Shown here: positions 17,352 through 27,938 of the stretch, piece by piece | Numbering within the stretch: the stretch's first letter is position 1 | Layout: every line of letters begins with the position of its first letter | Source of the DNA: Meiothermus sp. | GTDB lineage: Bacteria > Deinococcota > Deinococci > Deinococcales > Thermaceae | Length of the DNA: 64,000 nt | Assembly: GCA_026004095.1 (NCBI GenBank) | Contig: BPIL01000013.1 | Coordinates: 19,231 to 83,230, forward strand | Direction of reading: 5' to 3' | Notes under the pieces: generated by a model | What the model was told of the DNA's origin: nothing | Database searches by the model: none | Seen by the model: the letters and a program-made list of their open reading frames with translations, nothing else | Program-made: the position numbers and the translations under genes

Positions 17352-18638
17352 ATGTTGAAGGCCGTTCCCGGAACCAACGACATCCTGGCCCAGGCTAAGG
17401 AATACCCTTTTCGAGAGCCGGTTTTTCGCTACATCGTATCCACTGCTGAGGAAGTGTTGCGCGGGGCCGGGGCTCAGATGGTTTACACCCCCATTTTCGA
17501 GTACCTCGAGGTCTTCCAAAAAGGGGTGGGGCTTACCTCCGACATCGTGGTCAAGAAAGAGATGTTCGTGTTCGAGGATCGGGGGGGGCGGCTTCTGGCC
17601 CTGCGTCCCGAACCGACCGCGGCCATTGTGCGGGCCTACAACGAGCACGGCATGAAGGTCTGGCCTCAGCCGGTTCGGCTGTTTACCTGGGGGCCCATTT
17701 TTCGTGGGGAGCGACAGCAAAAGGGGCGTTATAAGCAGTTTCACCAGGTCGATTACGAGGCCCTGGGTTTGTCGGATCCCTTGCTGGATGCCGAGGCCAT
17801 CGCCCTGATGGTACGCATCTATAAAACCCTTGGCCTCAAGAACCTCGAGGTCAAACTGGGCTCGGTGGGTGACCCCGAGGATCGCGTGCGTTACAACCAG
17901 TACCTGAGGGAACTTTTTGGCCCTTATGCCAGGGATTTGTCGGAAGACTCGAGGGTTCGGGTCGAAGCCAACCCCATGCGCATCCTCGACTCCAAGAGTG
18001 AACGCGACCAGGCCCTCATCGCCGAACTACAGCCCAAGCCCATGCTGGCCTTTCTCGGCCCGGCAGCCCAGAAATTCCACGAGCAGGTATGCAACTACCT
18101 GGATCGGCTGGGGGTTGCCTATACGGTGGATCCAAACCTGGTACGGGGCCTGGACTACTATGTTCGCACCGCCTGGGAAGTGCACCACGCCGGTATTGGG
18201 GCCAAGTCGGCCCTGGGGGGCGGTGGTCGCTACGATGGCTTGTCGGAGATGCTGGGCGGCCCACCGGTGCCTGGCGTGGGCTTTGGCATTGGCGTTGAAC
18301 GTTTGGCGATTGCCCTCGAACAGGAGGGGGTGGCTCCGCCAGCCGACCCCTGCCCTACCCTTTACCTGGCTCCTCTGGACGAGGCAGCTAAAATCGAGGT
18401 GCTGGCCCTGGCCGAGCAGCTTCGACCTAAAATTTACGTGGAGATCGGCTACACCCCCAAAAGCCCGCGCAAAATCCTCGAGGACGCCCTCAAGAAAGGG
18501 GCCCGTTATGTGGGCTTCATTGGTGAGACGGAGCGGGCTCGAGGGGTGATCACCCTGAAACACCTAGAGACTGGTGAGCAAAGGGCGCTCGAGCCACTAC
18601 AGCTTCACAGCCTGTTTGAGGGCCCGGAGGTAAAGTGA
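17352..18638 (+). CDS. hisS: Histidyl-tRNA synthetase
   Basis: HisS charges tRNA-His with histidine. The 428-residue class II enzyme shows motif 1 near VYTPIFEYLEVFQKGVG, motif 2 in LRPEPTAAIVRAY followed by FRGERQQKGRYKQFHQ, the histidine-specific signature VRGLDYYVRTAWEVHH, and motif 3 in PGVGFGIGVERLAIAL. A C-terminal anticodon-binding domain follows. The ATG at 17343 is in frame, but 17352 (MLKAVPGTNDIL) fits the family and lies seven bases after a TAGAAT box. aspS follows, separated by 123 bases containing a TTCACGA palindrome, so the two need not be one transcript. Confidence 0.95.
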   Translation: MLKAVPGTNDILAQAKEYPFREPVFRYIVSTAEEVLRGAGAQMVYTPIFEYLEVFQKGVGLTSDIVVKKEMFVFEDRGGRLLALRPEPTAAIVRAYNEHGMKVWPQPVRLFTWGPIFRGERQQKGRYKQFHQVDYEALGLSDPLLDAEAIALMVRIYKTLGLKNLEVKLGSVGDPEDRVRYNQYLRELFGPYARDLSEDSRVRVEANPMRILDSKSERDQALIAELQPKPMLAFLGPAAQKFHEQVCNYLDRLGVAYTVDPNLVRGLDYYVRTAWEVHHAGIGAKSALGGGGRYDGLSEMLGGPPVPGVGFGIGVERLAIALEQEGVAPPADPCPTLYLAPLDEAAKIEVLALAEQLRPKIYVEIGYTPKSPRKILEDALKKGARYVGFIGETERARGVITLKHLETGEQRALEPLQLHSLFEGPEVK

Positions 18639-18677
18639 GGCCGGGATGCAGTTTTCGGGCGGCTGCTTGTTATATAT

Positions 18678-18701
18678 TTCACGATTATTAATGTTCGTGA
18701 C
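18678..18701. repeat. 24-bp interrupted palindrome, copy 3 (upstream of aspS)
   Basis: TTCACGA, 10 bases, TCGTGAC. It lies about 25 bases upstream of the aspS -35 element and 60 bases before the start codon. One base of the right arm differs from the consensus. Confidence 0.8.
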
Positions 18702-18726
18702 AAATATCTTTACCACACCTGCGATT

Positions 18727-18754
18727 TTGATAACTTTTCACAAAAAGGTATGCT
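18727..18754 (+). promoter_or_regulatory. Promoter of aspS
   Basis: TTGATA (18727-18732), 16 bases, TATGCT (18749-18754). The ATG at 18762 follows after seven bases, so transcription should begin at or just before the start codon. Confidence 0.7.
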
Positions 18755-18761
18755 AGAGCCC

Positions 18762-20504
18762 ATGCGTCGTACGCTTTACTGTGGGGAGTTACGCGAACAT
18801 CATGCCGGTCAAACCGTGGTGCTGGAAGGCTGGGTCAACCGCAGGCGCAACCTGGGGGGCCTGATTTTTATAGACCTGCGCGACCGCGAAGGACTGGCCC
18901 AGGTGGTGGTCAACCCTGAAGCCTCCTGTTTTAGCGAGGCCGACCGGGTGCGGGCCGAGTGGGTCATTCGCGTGGAAGGCTCGGTGCGGCTTCGCCCGGC
19001 CGATCAGGTCAACGCCAAACTCGCCACCGGAGCGGTGGAGGTCATCGCTGAACGCATCGAGGTGCTGGCCGAGGCCAAAACCCCGCCCTTTTCAATTGAT
19101 GCGGGCTGGCGCGGCGAAGACGACCCGCACGTGGGCGAAGAAGTGCGGCTCAGAAACCGGGTGGTGGATCTGCGGCGCAGGCGCCTGCACCACAACCTGC
19201 GGCTACGGCATAAGGTAATTGCGGCAATTTATCGCTTTCTGGACGCGCGTGGGTTTATCAGTGTGGAGACCCCCTACCTGACCCGCTCGACCCCCGAGGG
19301 CGCACGGGACTTTCTGGTGCCCTCGAGGCTCGAGCCCGGCCACTTTTACGCGCTGCCTCAATCGCCCCAGCTTTTCAAGCAGATGCTGATGGTGGCTGGC
19401 TACGACCGCTACTTCCAGATTGCCCGCTGCTTCCGCGACGAGGATTTGCGGGCCGACCGCCAGCCCGATTTCACCCAGCTCGACATGGAGATATCGTTTG
19501 TGACCCAGGAGGATATCATTGCGCTCAACGAGGAGCTGGCCGCTTTCATCCTGCGCGAGACCCTGGGCCAGGAACCCCCCCTCCCCTTCCCCCGCCTGAC
19601 CTATGCCGAGGTGATGAACCGCTACGGCTCGGACAAGCCCGACCTGCGCTTTGGACTGGAGCTGCAGGACGTAACCGAGGCCTTTAGGGGGGGCGAGTTT
19701 CGCGCGTTCGCCGGGGCCGAGGTGGTCAAGGCCCTGGTGGTGCCAGGTCTGCTATCACGCCGGGAGATCGAGGCCCTCGAGGCCACCGCAAAAACCAAAG
19801 GCGCCGCCGGCCTGGCCTGGGCCCGGTTTGAAAACGGGGCGCTATCGGGCGGGATTGCCCGCTACATCCCCGCCCACCTACCCGGGCAACTGGGCCTCAC
19901 CGAAGGGCAGACCCTGCTGTTGGTGGCGGGCCCCTGGCGCAAAACCGTCGAGAGCCTGGGAGCGGTGCGGCTGGAGCTTGGGCGGCAGCTTGGCCTGATT
20001 GAGCCGGGCTTTAAGTTCCTGTGGGTGGTGGACTTCCCGCTGCTGGAATGGGACGAGGAAGCAGGCCGCTGGACCTATATGCACCACCCTTTCACCAGCC
20101 CCAACCTGGAAGACCTGCACCTGCTGGACACCGACCCCGGTCGGGTGCGGGCCTATGCCTACGATTTCGTGCTCAACGGCAGCGAGATTGGGGGTGGCTC
20201 CATTCGCATTCATCGCCGCGACCTGCAGGAGCGTATGTTTGCCTTGCTGGGCATCGGCCCAGAGGAAGCCCAGCAGAAGTTTGGGTTTCTGCTCGAGGCC
20301 CTGTCTTACGGCGCACCGCCCCACGGGGGGATCGCCTGGGGGCTGGATCGCTTCGTGGCGCACCTAGCCGGCGAGGAGTCGATCCGTGAGGTGATTGCCT
20401 TTCCCAAAAACAAAGAGGGCAAGGAAACCCTCACCGGCGCGCCCGCCCCGGTGGATGAGGCCCAGTTGGCCGCTGTAGGACTGGCCGTGCGGAGTGAGGT
20501 ATGA
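18762..20504 (+). CDS. aspS: Aspartyl-tRNA synthetase
   Basis: AspS charges tRNA with aspartate. The 580-residue bacterial-type enzyme has an N-terminal OB-fold that binds the anticodon ([24 protein letters not shown]), class II motif 1 near [22 protein letters not shown], motif 2 in [21 protein letters not shown], the bacterial GAD insertion (about residues 285-410), and motif 3 in [16 protein letters not shown]. An in-frame ATG at 18750 lies inside the -10 box, so the start MRRTLYCG at 18762 is chosen; Thermus AspS also begins MRRT. Whether it is strictly discriminating or also mischarges tRNA-Asn cannot be read here. Confidence 0.96.
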   Translation: MRRTLYCGELREHHAGQTVVLEGWVNRRRNLGGLIFIDLRDREGLAQVVVNPEASCFSEADRVRAEWVIRVEGSVRLRPADQVNAKLATGAVEVIAERIEVLAEAKTPPFSIDAGWRGEDDPHVGEEVRLRNRVVDLRRRRLHHNLRLRHKVIAAIYRFLDARGFISVETPYLTRSTPEGARDFLVPSRLEPGHFYALPQSPQLFKQMLMVAGYDRYFQIARCFRDEDLRADRQPDFTQLDMEISFVTQEDIIALNEELAAFILRETLGQEPPLPFPRLTYAEVMNRYGSDKPDLRFGLELQDVTEAFRGGEFRAFAGAEVVKALVVPGLLSRREIEALEATAKTKGAAGLAWARFENGALSGGIARYIPAHLPGQLGLTEGQTLLLVAGPWRKTVESLGAVRLELGRQLGLIEPGFKFLWVVDFPLLEWDEEAGRWTYMHHPFTSPNLEDLHLLDTDPGRVRAYAYDFVLNGSEIGGGSIRIHRRDLQERMFALLGIGPEEAQQKFGFLLEALSYGAPPHGGIAWGLDRFVAHLAGEESIREVIAFPKNKEGKETLTGAPAPVDEAQLAAVGLAVRSEV

Positions 20505-20546
20505 GCGGCCGGCGTTCCATACTGGCAAACACGCATGGGGTGAGGC

Positions 20547-21442
20547 ATGTCTAGAGGGGGGCGCATATCCTACCAGTCTGGTCGATGCCTTTACCGAGGT
20601 GCCGGGCGGCGGCAACCGGGTCGCCCTGGTGCTGGATGCGCGGGGCCTAACCACCGAGGAGATGCAGCAGGTGGCCGCCAAGCTGGGACAGCCCCAGGCC
20701 GCTTTTGTAACCCACTGGGAGGGCAGCCGCTTTCGAGGTGCGCTTCTTCGCGGCCAATGGTGAGGTGGAGTTCAGCGGACATGCTGCGGTGGCCCTGGCC
20801 GTTACCCTATCGAGGGAAGTGGAGTCCTCCAGCGACCCGCGAAAGCTATACTTCCGCACCATTGGGGAGTCGCTTCTGGTTGAGGTGGCCGATCGGCGGG
20901 CTACGGTGCAAAGCCCCAGCCCCCGCTTCCGCGACCCCCCTCCCTGGAAAACCCTGCAAGAGATCATCGAGGTGATGGGGGCCAACGAGCGTTATATACA
21001 CCGCGGTCTGCCCTACGGCATCACATTCACCGGCTTGTGGACGCTTTTTATGCCATTGGTGGCCCCGGGGCTGGTGGATGCCCTCGAGCCCGACATGGAG
21101 CAACTGGCTAAGCTATCCGACGCGCTCGAGGTAGCCACCATTCACGCCTACGCGCCTTACGGCCCCCGCCGCTTTTATGCGCGCACCTTTGCCCCCGCCC
21201 TGGGCATCCCCGAGGATCCGGTAACCGGTTCGCCCAACGCGGCCCTTGGTGCCCTGCTGGCCCGCGCCGGGGTGGTGCCCCGCTGGGAGGGCCAGGTATC
21301 CCTGAGCGTTACCCAGGGCCACCGCATGGGCGGCCCCGGCCAGGTGGAGGTGCGGGTTTCATACGGCCCTGCGGGCAACATTCTGGGGGTGTTCATCGGG
21401 GGTACGGCGGTGGTGGCCGAGCATGGGGTGATCGAGCTCTGA
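20547..21442 (+). pseudogene. PhzF-family isomerase-like gene, frameshifted
   Basis: PhzF-like proteins are diaminopimelate-epimerase-fold enzymes. The family core is readable but in different frames: LVDAFTEVPGGGNRVALVLDA up to about 20730, then VRFFAANGEVEFSGHAAVALA onward from about 20740 to the stop at 21442, including EDPVTGSPNAALG and GQVEVRVSY. The break lies in GCTTTCGAG near 20731, where one extra T explains it. The likely start, ATG 20547 behind GGTGAGG, reaches the conserved frame only if one G is removed from a run of six at 20556-20561. Otherwise a GTG at 20494 opens an atypical leader. Both breaks are in short homopolymers, so sequencing error is possible. Confidence 0.8.
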
Positions 21443-21506
21443 GCGGAGGCGCCCTAAGCCCCTCGGGGAGTCAGCCTAACATCCACTTAAAGGCGGTTAC
21501 AGACCC

Positions 21507-22357
21507 ATGACCCGGAAGATGCCCCAGCAAGATTTCCACGGCCTCGTCCATCCAACTGGTTCTGATCGATATCGACGGCACCCTCTTTGGGCCCCAAGGC
21601 GTACCCGAGTGCGCCTGGCAGGCCGCTCAGCGGGCTCGAGCCGCCGGCCTGCACCTGAGCATCTGCACTGGACGTCCCGGACGAGGGTTCGCGCTCGAGT
21701 ATGCCAGACGGCTGGATCCTGCGGGCCTGCACATTTTCGAGTCCGGGGCGGTGGTGGTCTCTGGACAGGGTGAGGTGCTGCGGGCCTCTGCGCTACCCCC
21801 ATCGATCTATCAAAGGCTCCTGCGATCTGGGCCGATCCCACGGCTCTGCCGCTCGAGGTCTACACCGCTGAAGGTGGTTTTTACCGTGAAAGCCAGCACC
21901 CCGACCTGGTGTTTCACGAAAGCATGCTGGGCTGCCCGGCGGTTCTGCGCGGTTTAGACGATGTGGGTGAGCCGGTGGTGCGGGTGCAGTTCGTCTGGCG
22001 GGCCTCCCCTAGCCTGGCAGGCTGGCCCGCGCGCAGATTGCTCAGATGCTAGAGGTGGAGGTGCACGAGGCCACCAGCCCGGGCATGCCGGGGGTGGGTT
22101 TCAGTTCGGTCACAGCCGCTGGTGTCTCCAAACGGGCCGCGGCCGAGTGGGTGGCAGCCCGGCTGGGCCTGGATCTGAGTCGGTGCGCGATGGTGGGCGA
22201 TGGTGAGAACGACCTCGAGCTGATCCGGGCAACGGGCTTGGGCATTGCTATGGGCAACGCACCGGAGCAGGTTAAGCGAGCAGCAAAAAGGGTGGTTGGG
22301 CCGGTTGATGCGTGCGGCCTCGAGCAGGCCCTGGCAATAATCCTGGCACAGTTATAG
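21507..22357 (+). pseudogene. Decayed HAD-family phosphatase (Cof-type), paralogue of the next gene
   Basis: Three pieces of a Cof-like haloacid-dehalogenase phosphatase occur in three frames. Piece 1 (about 21541-21820) has the catalytic LIDIDGTLFGP motif and CTGRPGRGFALEYARRL. Piece 2 (about 21822-22020) covers the cap domain. Piece 3 (about 22025-22357) has motif IV as MVGDGENDLELI and GLGIAMGNAPEQVKRAA. No normal start codon exists in the frame of piece 1; the nearest ATG, 21507, is in another frame. With at least two internal shifts and no start, this is probably a true pseudogene, made dispensable by the intact tandem paralogue. Confidence 0.85.
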
Positions 22358-22372
22358 CAGTTTGTGTTTATT

Positions 22373-22396
22373 TTCACGATAAAGTATGTTCGTGAA
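22373..22396. repeat. 24-bp interrupted palindrome, copy 4 (upstream of a HAD phosphatase gene)
   Basis: Perfect arms TTCACGA and TCGTGAA with 10 bases between them, 20 bases before the ATG of the HAD gene. It is the copy closest to a start codon. Confidence 0.85.
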
Positions 22397-22416
22397 AACC
22401 ATATCTAAAAGCGATC

Positions 22417-23235
22417 ATGATTAAACTTATCGCCCTAGACCTCGATGGAACCTTTTACGCCGGTCGTGCCCTGGGTGTCCCCGCCTCGGCCTGGGAGGCA
22501 GTGGAAAAAGCGCGCCACCACGGGCTTAAGTTCGCGGTATGCACAGGGCGGCCCCAAGGGGGATACGGCCTCGAGTACGCCCGGCGTCTGGAGCCCCATG
22601 GGGCGCATGTTTTCAACGACGGGGCCTCGGTCTGCGATGCGATGGGCCGTCCGTTGCAAGCCCATCCGCTGCCCCACCTCGCCGAGCTGGTGGGGTTGGC
22701 TCGAGCCCATGCCCTGCCCTTCGACCTGATGGGGGCCGAGGGGGGCCGCTACTACGAGGAAGGGTTGATGCCCCCAGAGCTGCTATCGCATATCGAGATC
22801 ACCGGGGTTGAGGCCCGCTCAGCCCGCCTCGAGGAGATCGAAGAAACCCTGGTGCGGCTGTGGTTTGTGGTGGGCGACCTGGGCCTGTGGGAGAGCGTTA
22901 AGCCCGAGCTGGCCGCCCTGCCTTTAATCGATCTGGCCGAATACATCAGCCCCCGCGAGGTCATCGCTGGGGTGATCCGCAAAGGCGTCTCCAAGGCCAC
23001 GGGCCTGCGCTGGCTGGCCCAGTACTACGGCCTCTCACTGAGCGAAATTGCCATGATCGGCGACAGCCACAACGACCTCGAGGCCATCCGCGAGGCCGGG
23101 CTCGGCATCGCCATGGGCAATGCGGTAGACGCCATCCGTGCTGCAGCCAGGCACATCACCAGGCATGTGCGCGAAGATGGCTTTGCTGAAGCGGTCGAAT
23201 ATATTCTGGCCTACAACCGTCAAAACCAGTTGTAA
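22417..23235 (+). CDS. HAD-superfamily phosphatase, Cof subfamily
   Basis: The 272-residue product contains all HAD motifs: the nucleophile aspartate in IALDLDGTFYAG, motif II in AVCTGRPQGG, the lysine of motif III in IRKGVSKATGLRWL, and motif IV in IAMIGDSHNDLEAI followed by GLGIAMGNAVDAI. A C2-type cap lies between motifs II and III (about residues 85-185). Members dephosphorylate sugar phosphates, nucleotides or cofactor phosphates such as pyridoxal phosphate; the substrate cannot be told here. The adjacent upstream pseudogene is a paralogue with the same GRP-G-GLEYARRL stretch, so the pair arose by tandem duplication. Confidence 0.9.
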   Translation: MIKLIALDLDGTFYAGRALGVPASAWEAVEKARHHGLKFAVCTGRPQGGYGLEYARRLEPHGAHVFNDGASVCDAMGRPLQAHPLPHLAELVGLARAHALPFDLMGAEGGRYYEEGLMPPELLSHIEITGVEARSARLEEIEETLVRLWFVVGDLGLWESVKPELAALPLIDLAEYISPREVIAGVIRKGVSKATGLRWLAQYYGLSLSEIAMIGDSHNDLEAIREAGLGIAMGNAVDAIRAAARHITRHVREDGFAEAVEYILAYNRQNQL

Positions 23236-23289
23236 AAGCCGGGATATTCTTCCCTTCGCAAACCCCGACCCGAAGGTCAGTATGGGTGC

Positions 23290-23778
23290 ATGTTCGGTAT
23301 TCGCGACCGGGAACTCGGGGCGCTGGTTGCTTTGATGTTCACGCCGTTTGGTCTGCAGCTCCTGGGATGGGCCGGTACGCCGCTGGGTGGGGGGCCCTGT
23401 GGGGCCATCAGCCCGAATCAGTGGCTGCTCGAGCAGCCCCAAGCCTTTTTTTACGCGCAAATTATGCTGTGGGGCCTGGCATTACTTATGGCTACTGGGT
23501 TTTTCATTCTGATGCTGGGCTTTATGCACAATGGCATGGTTCCCAAAGCACAAGCCCGTCCGTTTGTCTGGGCAGGGCAAACCATCAGCAGCCTCACCGC
23601 CCTCATCTACCTGCTCACCCGCACCACCGGGCTGCCCACACCAAGCCCCCTCGGCTGGCTGCTCTCCGGGGCTGAACCCATGGACGCGCTCGGGGTGATA
23701 ATTCTGCTGGTGCTGGTAGCCCACAGCGTCTGGGCCCTCAACTGGCAAAAACACGCCCACGCCCACCCTGCATCGTAG
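23290..23778 (+). CDS. Four-helix integral membrane protein of unknown function
   Basis: I do not recognise this 162-residue product. It has four hydrophobic segments (about residues 10-28, 55-80, 88-110 and 132-150), a GGGPCGAIS loop after the first helix, and ends in a His-rich tail (WQKHAHAHPAS) that could bind metal. It lies between the HAD phosphatase and SpeD-like genes on the same strand, but gaps of 54 and 43 bases do not show whether it is cotranscribed. Codon use, including CTCGAG, matches the neighbourhood. Confidence 0.7.
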   Translation: MFGIRDRELGALVALMFTPFGLQLLGWAGTPLGGGPCGAISPNQWLLEQPQAFFYAQIMLWGLALLMATGFFILMLGFMHNGMVPKAQARPFVWAGQTISSLTALIYLLTRTTGLPTPSPLGWLLSGAEPMDALGVIILLVLVAHSVWALNWQKHAHAHPAS

Positions 23779-23821
23779 CCACATTTCGCATCGGCAACTA
23801 TCTATGTTAGGATATTTTGCC

Positions 23822-25215
<1,394 letters not shown>

Positions 25216-25249
25216 CCCGCAGCTTGGTGTTTTTTTAATCCGCAAGGCA

Positions 25250-25255
25250 TAGAAT
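25250..25255 (+). promoter_or_regulatory. -10 box of the DsbA-family gene
   Basis: TAGAAT seven bases before the ATG at 25263. A TTGGTG at 25224-25229 is 20 bases further up, rather far for a -35. Confidence 0.5.
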
Positions 25256-25262
25256 CTAAGCC

Positions 25263-25946
25263 ATGCAGAGAACCCTCTTTGTCGTAGTGGCTGTTCTGGC
25301 TATTGCCATAGCCGCCGTGCTATTTGTGGTCTTGCGGCCCAAGGCCACCACCAGCACCACAGACGCTGCCGCCGGTGCGCGCTTTGTGATCGGCAACCCG
25401 GAGGCCAAAGTAACCGTGGTGGATTTTTCCAACTATCTATGCAGCCATTGCCGTGACCACGCCAACGAGGTATTCCCGCTTATCAAGCGGGACTACATCG
25501 ATACCGGCAAGATTCGCTACGTTTTCCGCGATTTTCCCTTTGGGGGGCAGGAAAACGTGATCCGGGCTGGGGAAGCGGCGGCCTGCGCGGCTGACAACAA
25601 CCTGTACGTTGAGTACCACGAGGCGCTTTTCCGCGCCCAGATGCAGTGGGCCGGCCTGAGTGGGGAGGCCCTTGACAACTACTTTACCGACCTGGCCGGG
25701 CAAATTGGAATTGCGCCAGCCACCTTCTCGCAGTGCCTCAAGTCGGGAAGCAAACGGGCCGGGGTTCTAGCCGACCAGAAGCTGGCCACCGATCTGGGCC
25801 TGACCGGAACTCCATCCTTTATCGTGAATGGGGAAACCTACGCCGGCCAGCGCTCCTACGATAGCTGGCGGGAAATTCTCGACAAGGCCCTGGCCAAAGA
25901 GTCCAGCAGTGATCAGGGCGGTAGCAGCAGCCCCGCCAAGCCTTAG
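25263..25946 (+). CDS. DsbA-family thioredoxin-like oxidoreductase, membrane anchored
   Basis: The 227-residue product starts with an uncleaved signal anchor (about residues 5-25), then a short Thr/Ala linker and a DsbA/DSBA-like thioredoxin domain. The active-site motif is CSHC in SNYLCSHCRDHA, and the conserved cis-proline loop is GTPSFIVNG. An inserted helical domain lies between them. It should form or exchange disulfides outside the membrane, or be the thioredoxin-fold protein typical of Thermus-type envelopes. It has its own -10 box, and a strong symmetrical terminator separates it from the convergent clpX. Confidence 0.88.
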   Translation: MQRTLFVVVAVLAIAIAAVLFVVLRPKATTSTTDAAAGARFVIGNPEAKVTVVDFSNYLCSHCRDHANEVFPLIKRDYIDTGKIRYVFRDFPFGGQENVIRAGEAAACAADNNLYVEYHEALFRAQMQWAGLSGEALDNYFTDLAGQIGIAPATFSQCLKSGSKRAGVLADQKLATDLGLTGTPSFIVNGETYAGQRSYDSWREILDKALAKESSSDQGGSSSPAKP

Positions 25947-25961
25947 ACCGGCCCTAATACC

Positions 25962-25993
25962 CCGCGACCCTCGCCTGCAGGCGAGGGTCGCGG
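25962..25993. terminator. Bidirectional terminator between the DsbA-family gene and clpX
   Basis: A perfect 14-bp stem (arms 25962-25975 and 25980-25993) with a TGCA loop lies between two convergent genes, 15 bases after one stop and 20 bases after the other. It should stop transcription from both sides although the T tails are weak. Confidence 0.75.
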
Positions 25994-26013
25994 TCTGGTT
26001 TGAATAAGCCTGG

Positions 26014-27210
26014 TCAGGAGGCCTGCCGTAAACGGGCCTCCTCGAGGGCCATCAACGGCTTATCCAGGTGAGGCAGGTCAAAGACCACCTCTTTGATACC
26101 TGATGTGGGCAATTCAAACATCAGCTCTACCATCGCCTTCTCGATAACGGCCCGCAAACCACGCGCCCCCGTACCGCGCTTTAGAGCCCGGCGGGCGATC
26201 TCACGCAGGGCCCCCGGCGTAAAGCGAAGCTCGATACCCTCCATGCGCAGCAGCTCCTGATACTGCCGAATAAGGGCGTTGCGGGGCTCGGTCAGAATGC
26301 GCACCAGGGCTTCTTCGTCCAGGGCCTCGAGCTGTACCATCACCGGCATCCGGCCCACAAACTCGGGAATCAGGCCAAAGCGCACCAGGTCTTCCGGGAT
26401 CACCTCGGGCTTCTCCTCGGTCTTCTTGGGACGCGTGAAGCCAATGGGGTTCTGATCCACGCGGGACTGCACGATGCGCTCGAGGCCATCAAAGGCCCCA
26501 CCCAGGATAAACAGGATGTTTTTGGTATTCAGCGCAATAAATTCCTGGTGGGGGTGTTTGCGTCCTCCTTGCGGCGGTACGTTGGCTACGGTGCCTTCGA
26601 TGATTTTAAGTAGGGCCTGCTGCACCCCCTCACCCGAAACGTCGCGGGTCAGGCTGGGGTTCTCGGACTTACGGGCAATTTTATCGATCTCATCGATGTA
26701 GATGATGCCTTTCTCGGCCGCCTGGACATCGAAATCCGCCGCTTGCAGCAAGCGCAGGAGCACGTTTTCTACATCCTCACCCACGTAGCCAGCCTCGGTC
26801 AGGGTGGTGGCATCGGCGATGGCAAAAGGCACATCCAGCATCCGGGCCAGCGTCTCAGCCAGCAGGGTTTTTCCCGTTCCGGTAGGGCCGATCAGCAGCA
26901 CGTTGGACTTCTGTACCTCGGCCTCTGGATGCAGCAGGCGCTTGTAATGGTTATAGACCGCAACTGAAAGGGTCTTTTTGGGTAGCTCCTGCCCGATCAC
27001 ATACTGATCCAGGAAGCTTTTGATCTCGGCCGGCTTGGGTAGATGGCGCGGCCCCACAAAACTCGGCCTGGGCTCCGCCGCGAGCAGATCGCTGGCACGA
27101 TCCACACACTCGTTGCAGATGTACACCTCGCCCATCGGCGATTCGATGAGCTGGGCCACCTCGGGGTGCTGTTTACCGCAAAAGCTACAGGAGGGCTTAG
27201 TGCGTTTCAC
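26014..27210 (-). CDS. clpX: ATP-dependent unfoldase ClpX
   Basis: ClpX unfolds tagged proteins, including SsrA-tagged ones, and feeds them to ClpP. The 398-residue protein starts with a zinc-binding domain ([11 protein letters not shown] and YICNECVD, four cysteines), followed by an AAA+ module with Walker [13 protein letters not shown], Walker [11 protein letters not shown] and the [12 protein letters not shown] region. The IGF-type tripeptide that contacts ClpP can be read in NPIGF. The start ATG overlaps the clpP stop by 14 bases, so they are translationally coupled. smpB is also in this window. Confidence 0.96.
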   Translation of the reverse strand: MKRTKPSCSFCGKQHPEVAQLIESPMGEVYICNECVDRASDLLAAEPRPSFVGPRHLPKPAEIKSFLDQYVIGQELPKKTLSVAVYNHYKRLLHPEAEVQKSNVLLIGPTGTGKTLLAETLARMLDVPFAIADATTLTEAGYVGEDVENVLLRLLQAADFDVQAAEKGIIYIDEIDKIARKSENPSLTRDVSGEGVQQALLKIIEGTVANVPPQGGRKHPHQEFIALNTKNILFILGGAFDGLERIVQSRVDQNPIGFTRPKKTEEKPEVIPEDLVRFGLIPEFVGRMPVMVQLEALDEEALVRILTEPRNALIRQYQELLRMEGIELRFTPGALREIARRALKRGTGARGLRAVIEKAMVELMFELPTSGIKEVVFDLPHLDKPLMALEEARLRQAS

Positions 27211-27784
27211 GGCTAACCACCTGATCTACCAGTCCATAGGCCGCGGCCTCTTCGGCGGTGAGGTAATAATCCCGCTCTGTATCGCGCTCAACTTTTTCGA
27301 GGGGCTGGTTGGTATGCCGCGCCAGAATGGTGTTGAGCACCTTGCGGGTCTTGAGGATCTGTTCAGCCTGTATAGCGATATCGGTGGCCTGTCCGCCCAG
27401 GCCCCGGGCCCAGGGCTGGTGAATCATGACCTTGGAGTGGGGCAGCGCATAGCGCTTGCCTGGCTCACCCGCCGCTAGCAGCACCGCCCCCATGGAGGCG
27501 GCAAGGCCCACGCAGATGGTCGAGACGGGGGCCGTCACAAACTGCATGGTGTCGTAGATAGCCAGGCCCGCGTCCACATCGCCGCCGGGCGAGTTGATGT
27601 ACATACGGATCTCCTGGTTAGGGTTTTGCGCCGCCAGGAAGAGAATCTGCGCCACCACCGTGTTAGCCACCTGGGCGTCTATGGGCGTGCCCAAGAAGAT
27701 AATGCGATCCTTGAGCAGGCGGCTGTAAATGTCGTAAACGCGTTCACCACGAGCGGTTTGTTCGATGACATATGGAACGATCAT
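27197..27784 (-). CDS. clpP: ATP-dependent Clp protease proteolytic subunit
   Basis: The 195-residue peptidase has the ClpP triad: Ser in [14 protein letters not shown], His in [10 protein letters not shown] and Asp in [15 protein letters not shown]. The substrate groove segment [18 protein letters not shown] is present. The frame opens 42 bases further upstream, but [15 protein letters not shown] is the normal N-terminus, so ATG 27784 is chosen; a TACAAT box lies nine bases before it on the minus strand. It is the first gene of clpP-clpX, with a likely terminator between it and the upstream tig. Confidence 0.95.
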   Translation of the reverse strand: MIVPYVIEQTARGERVYDIYSRLLKDRIIFLGTPIDAQVANTVVAQILFLAAQNPNQEIRMYINSPGGDVDAGLAIYDTMQFVTAPVSTICVGLAASMGAVLLAAGEPGKRYALPHSKVMIHQPWARGLGGQATDIAIQAEQILKTRKVLNTILARHTNQPLEKVERDTERDYYLTAEEAAAYGLVDQVVSRETH

Positions 27785-27793
27785 ATCGGCTCT

Positions 27794-27799
27794 ATTGTA
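27794..27799 (-). promoter_or_regulatory. -10 box of clpP
   Basis: TACAAT on the minus strand, nine bases before the clpP ATG. It suggests clpPX can be transcribed independently of tig. Confidence 0.5.
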
Positions 27800-27890
27800 T
27801 GCTGGCGGGCCGCGCCAAGAGGGCATTGGCGCACATAGCGACCCTCAAAAAAACAGGTCAACGAGCGTGATAAACCCGCCTTGAAAGCAG

Positions 27891-27922
27891 AAAACCCCCT
27901 ACCCTTGGCAGGCTCGGGGGGC
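27891..27922 (-). terminator. Rho-independent terminator after tig
   Basis: Read on the minus strand, a stem closed by five or six C-G pairs is followed by TTTT and a pyrimidine-rich tail, within 50 bases of the tig stop. Confidence 0.6.
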
Positions 27923-27938
27923 TGGATTGGGCGAATGT

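Noticed and set aside
25962..25993. The perfect 32-base palindrome as a protein-binding site
   Set aside because: Its place between two convergent stops makes a bidirectional terminator far more likely.
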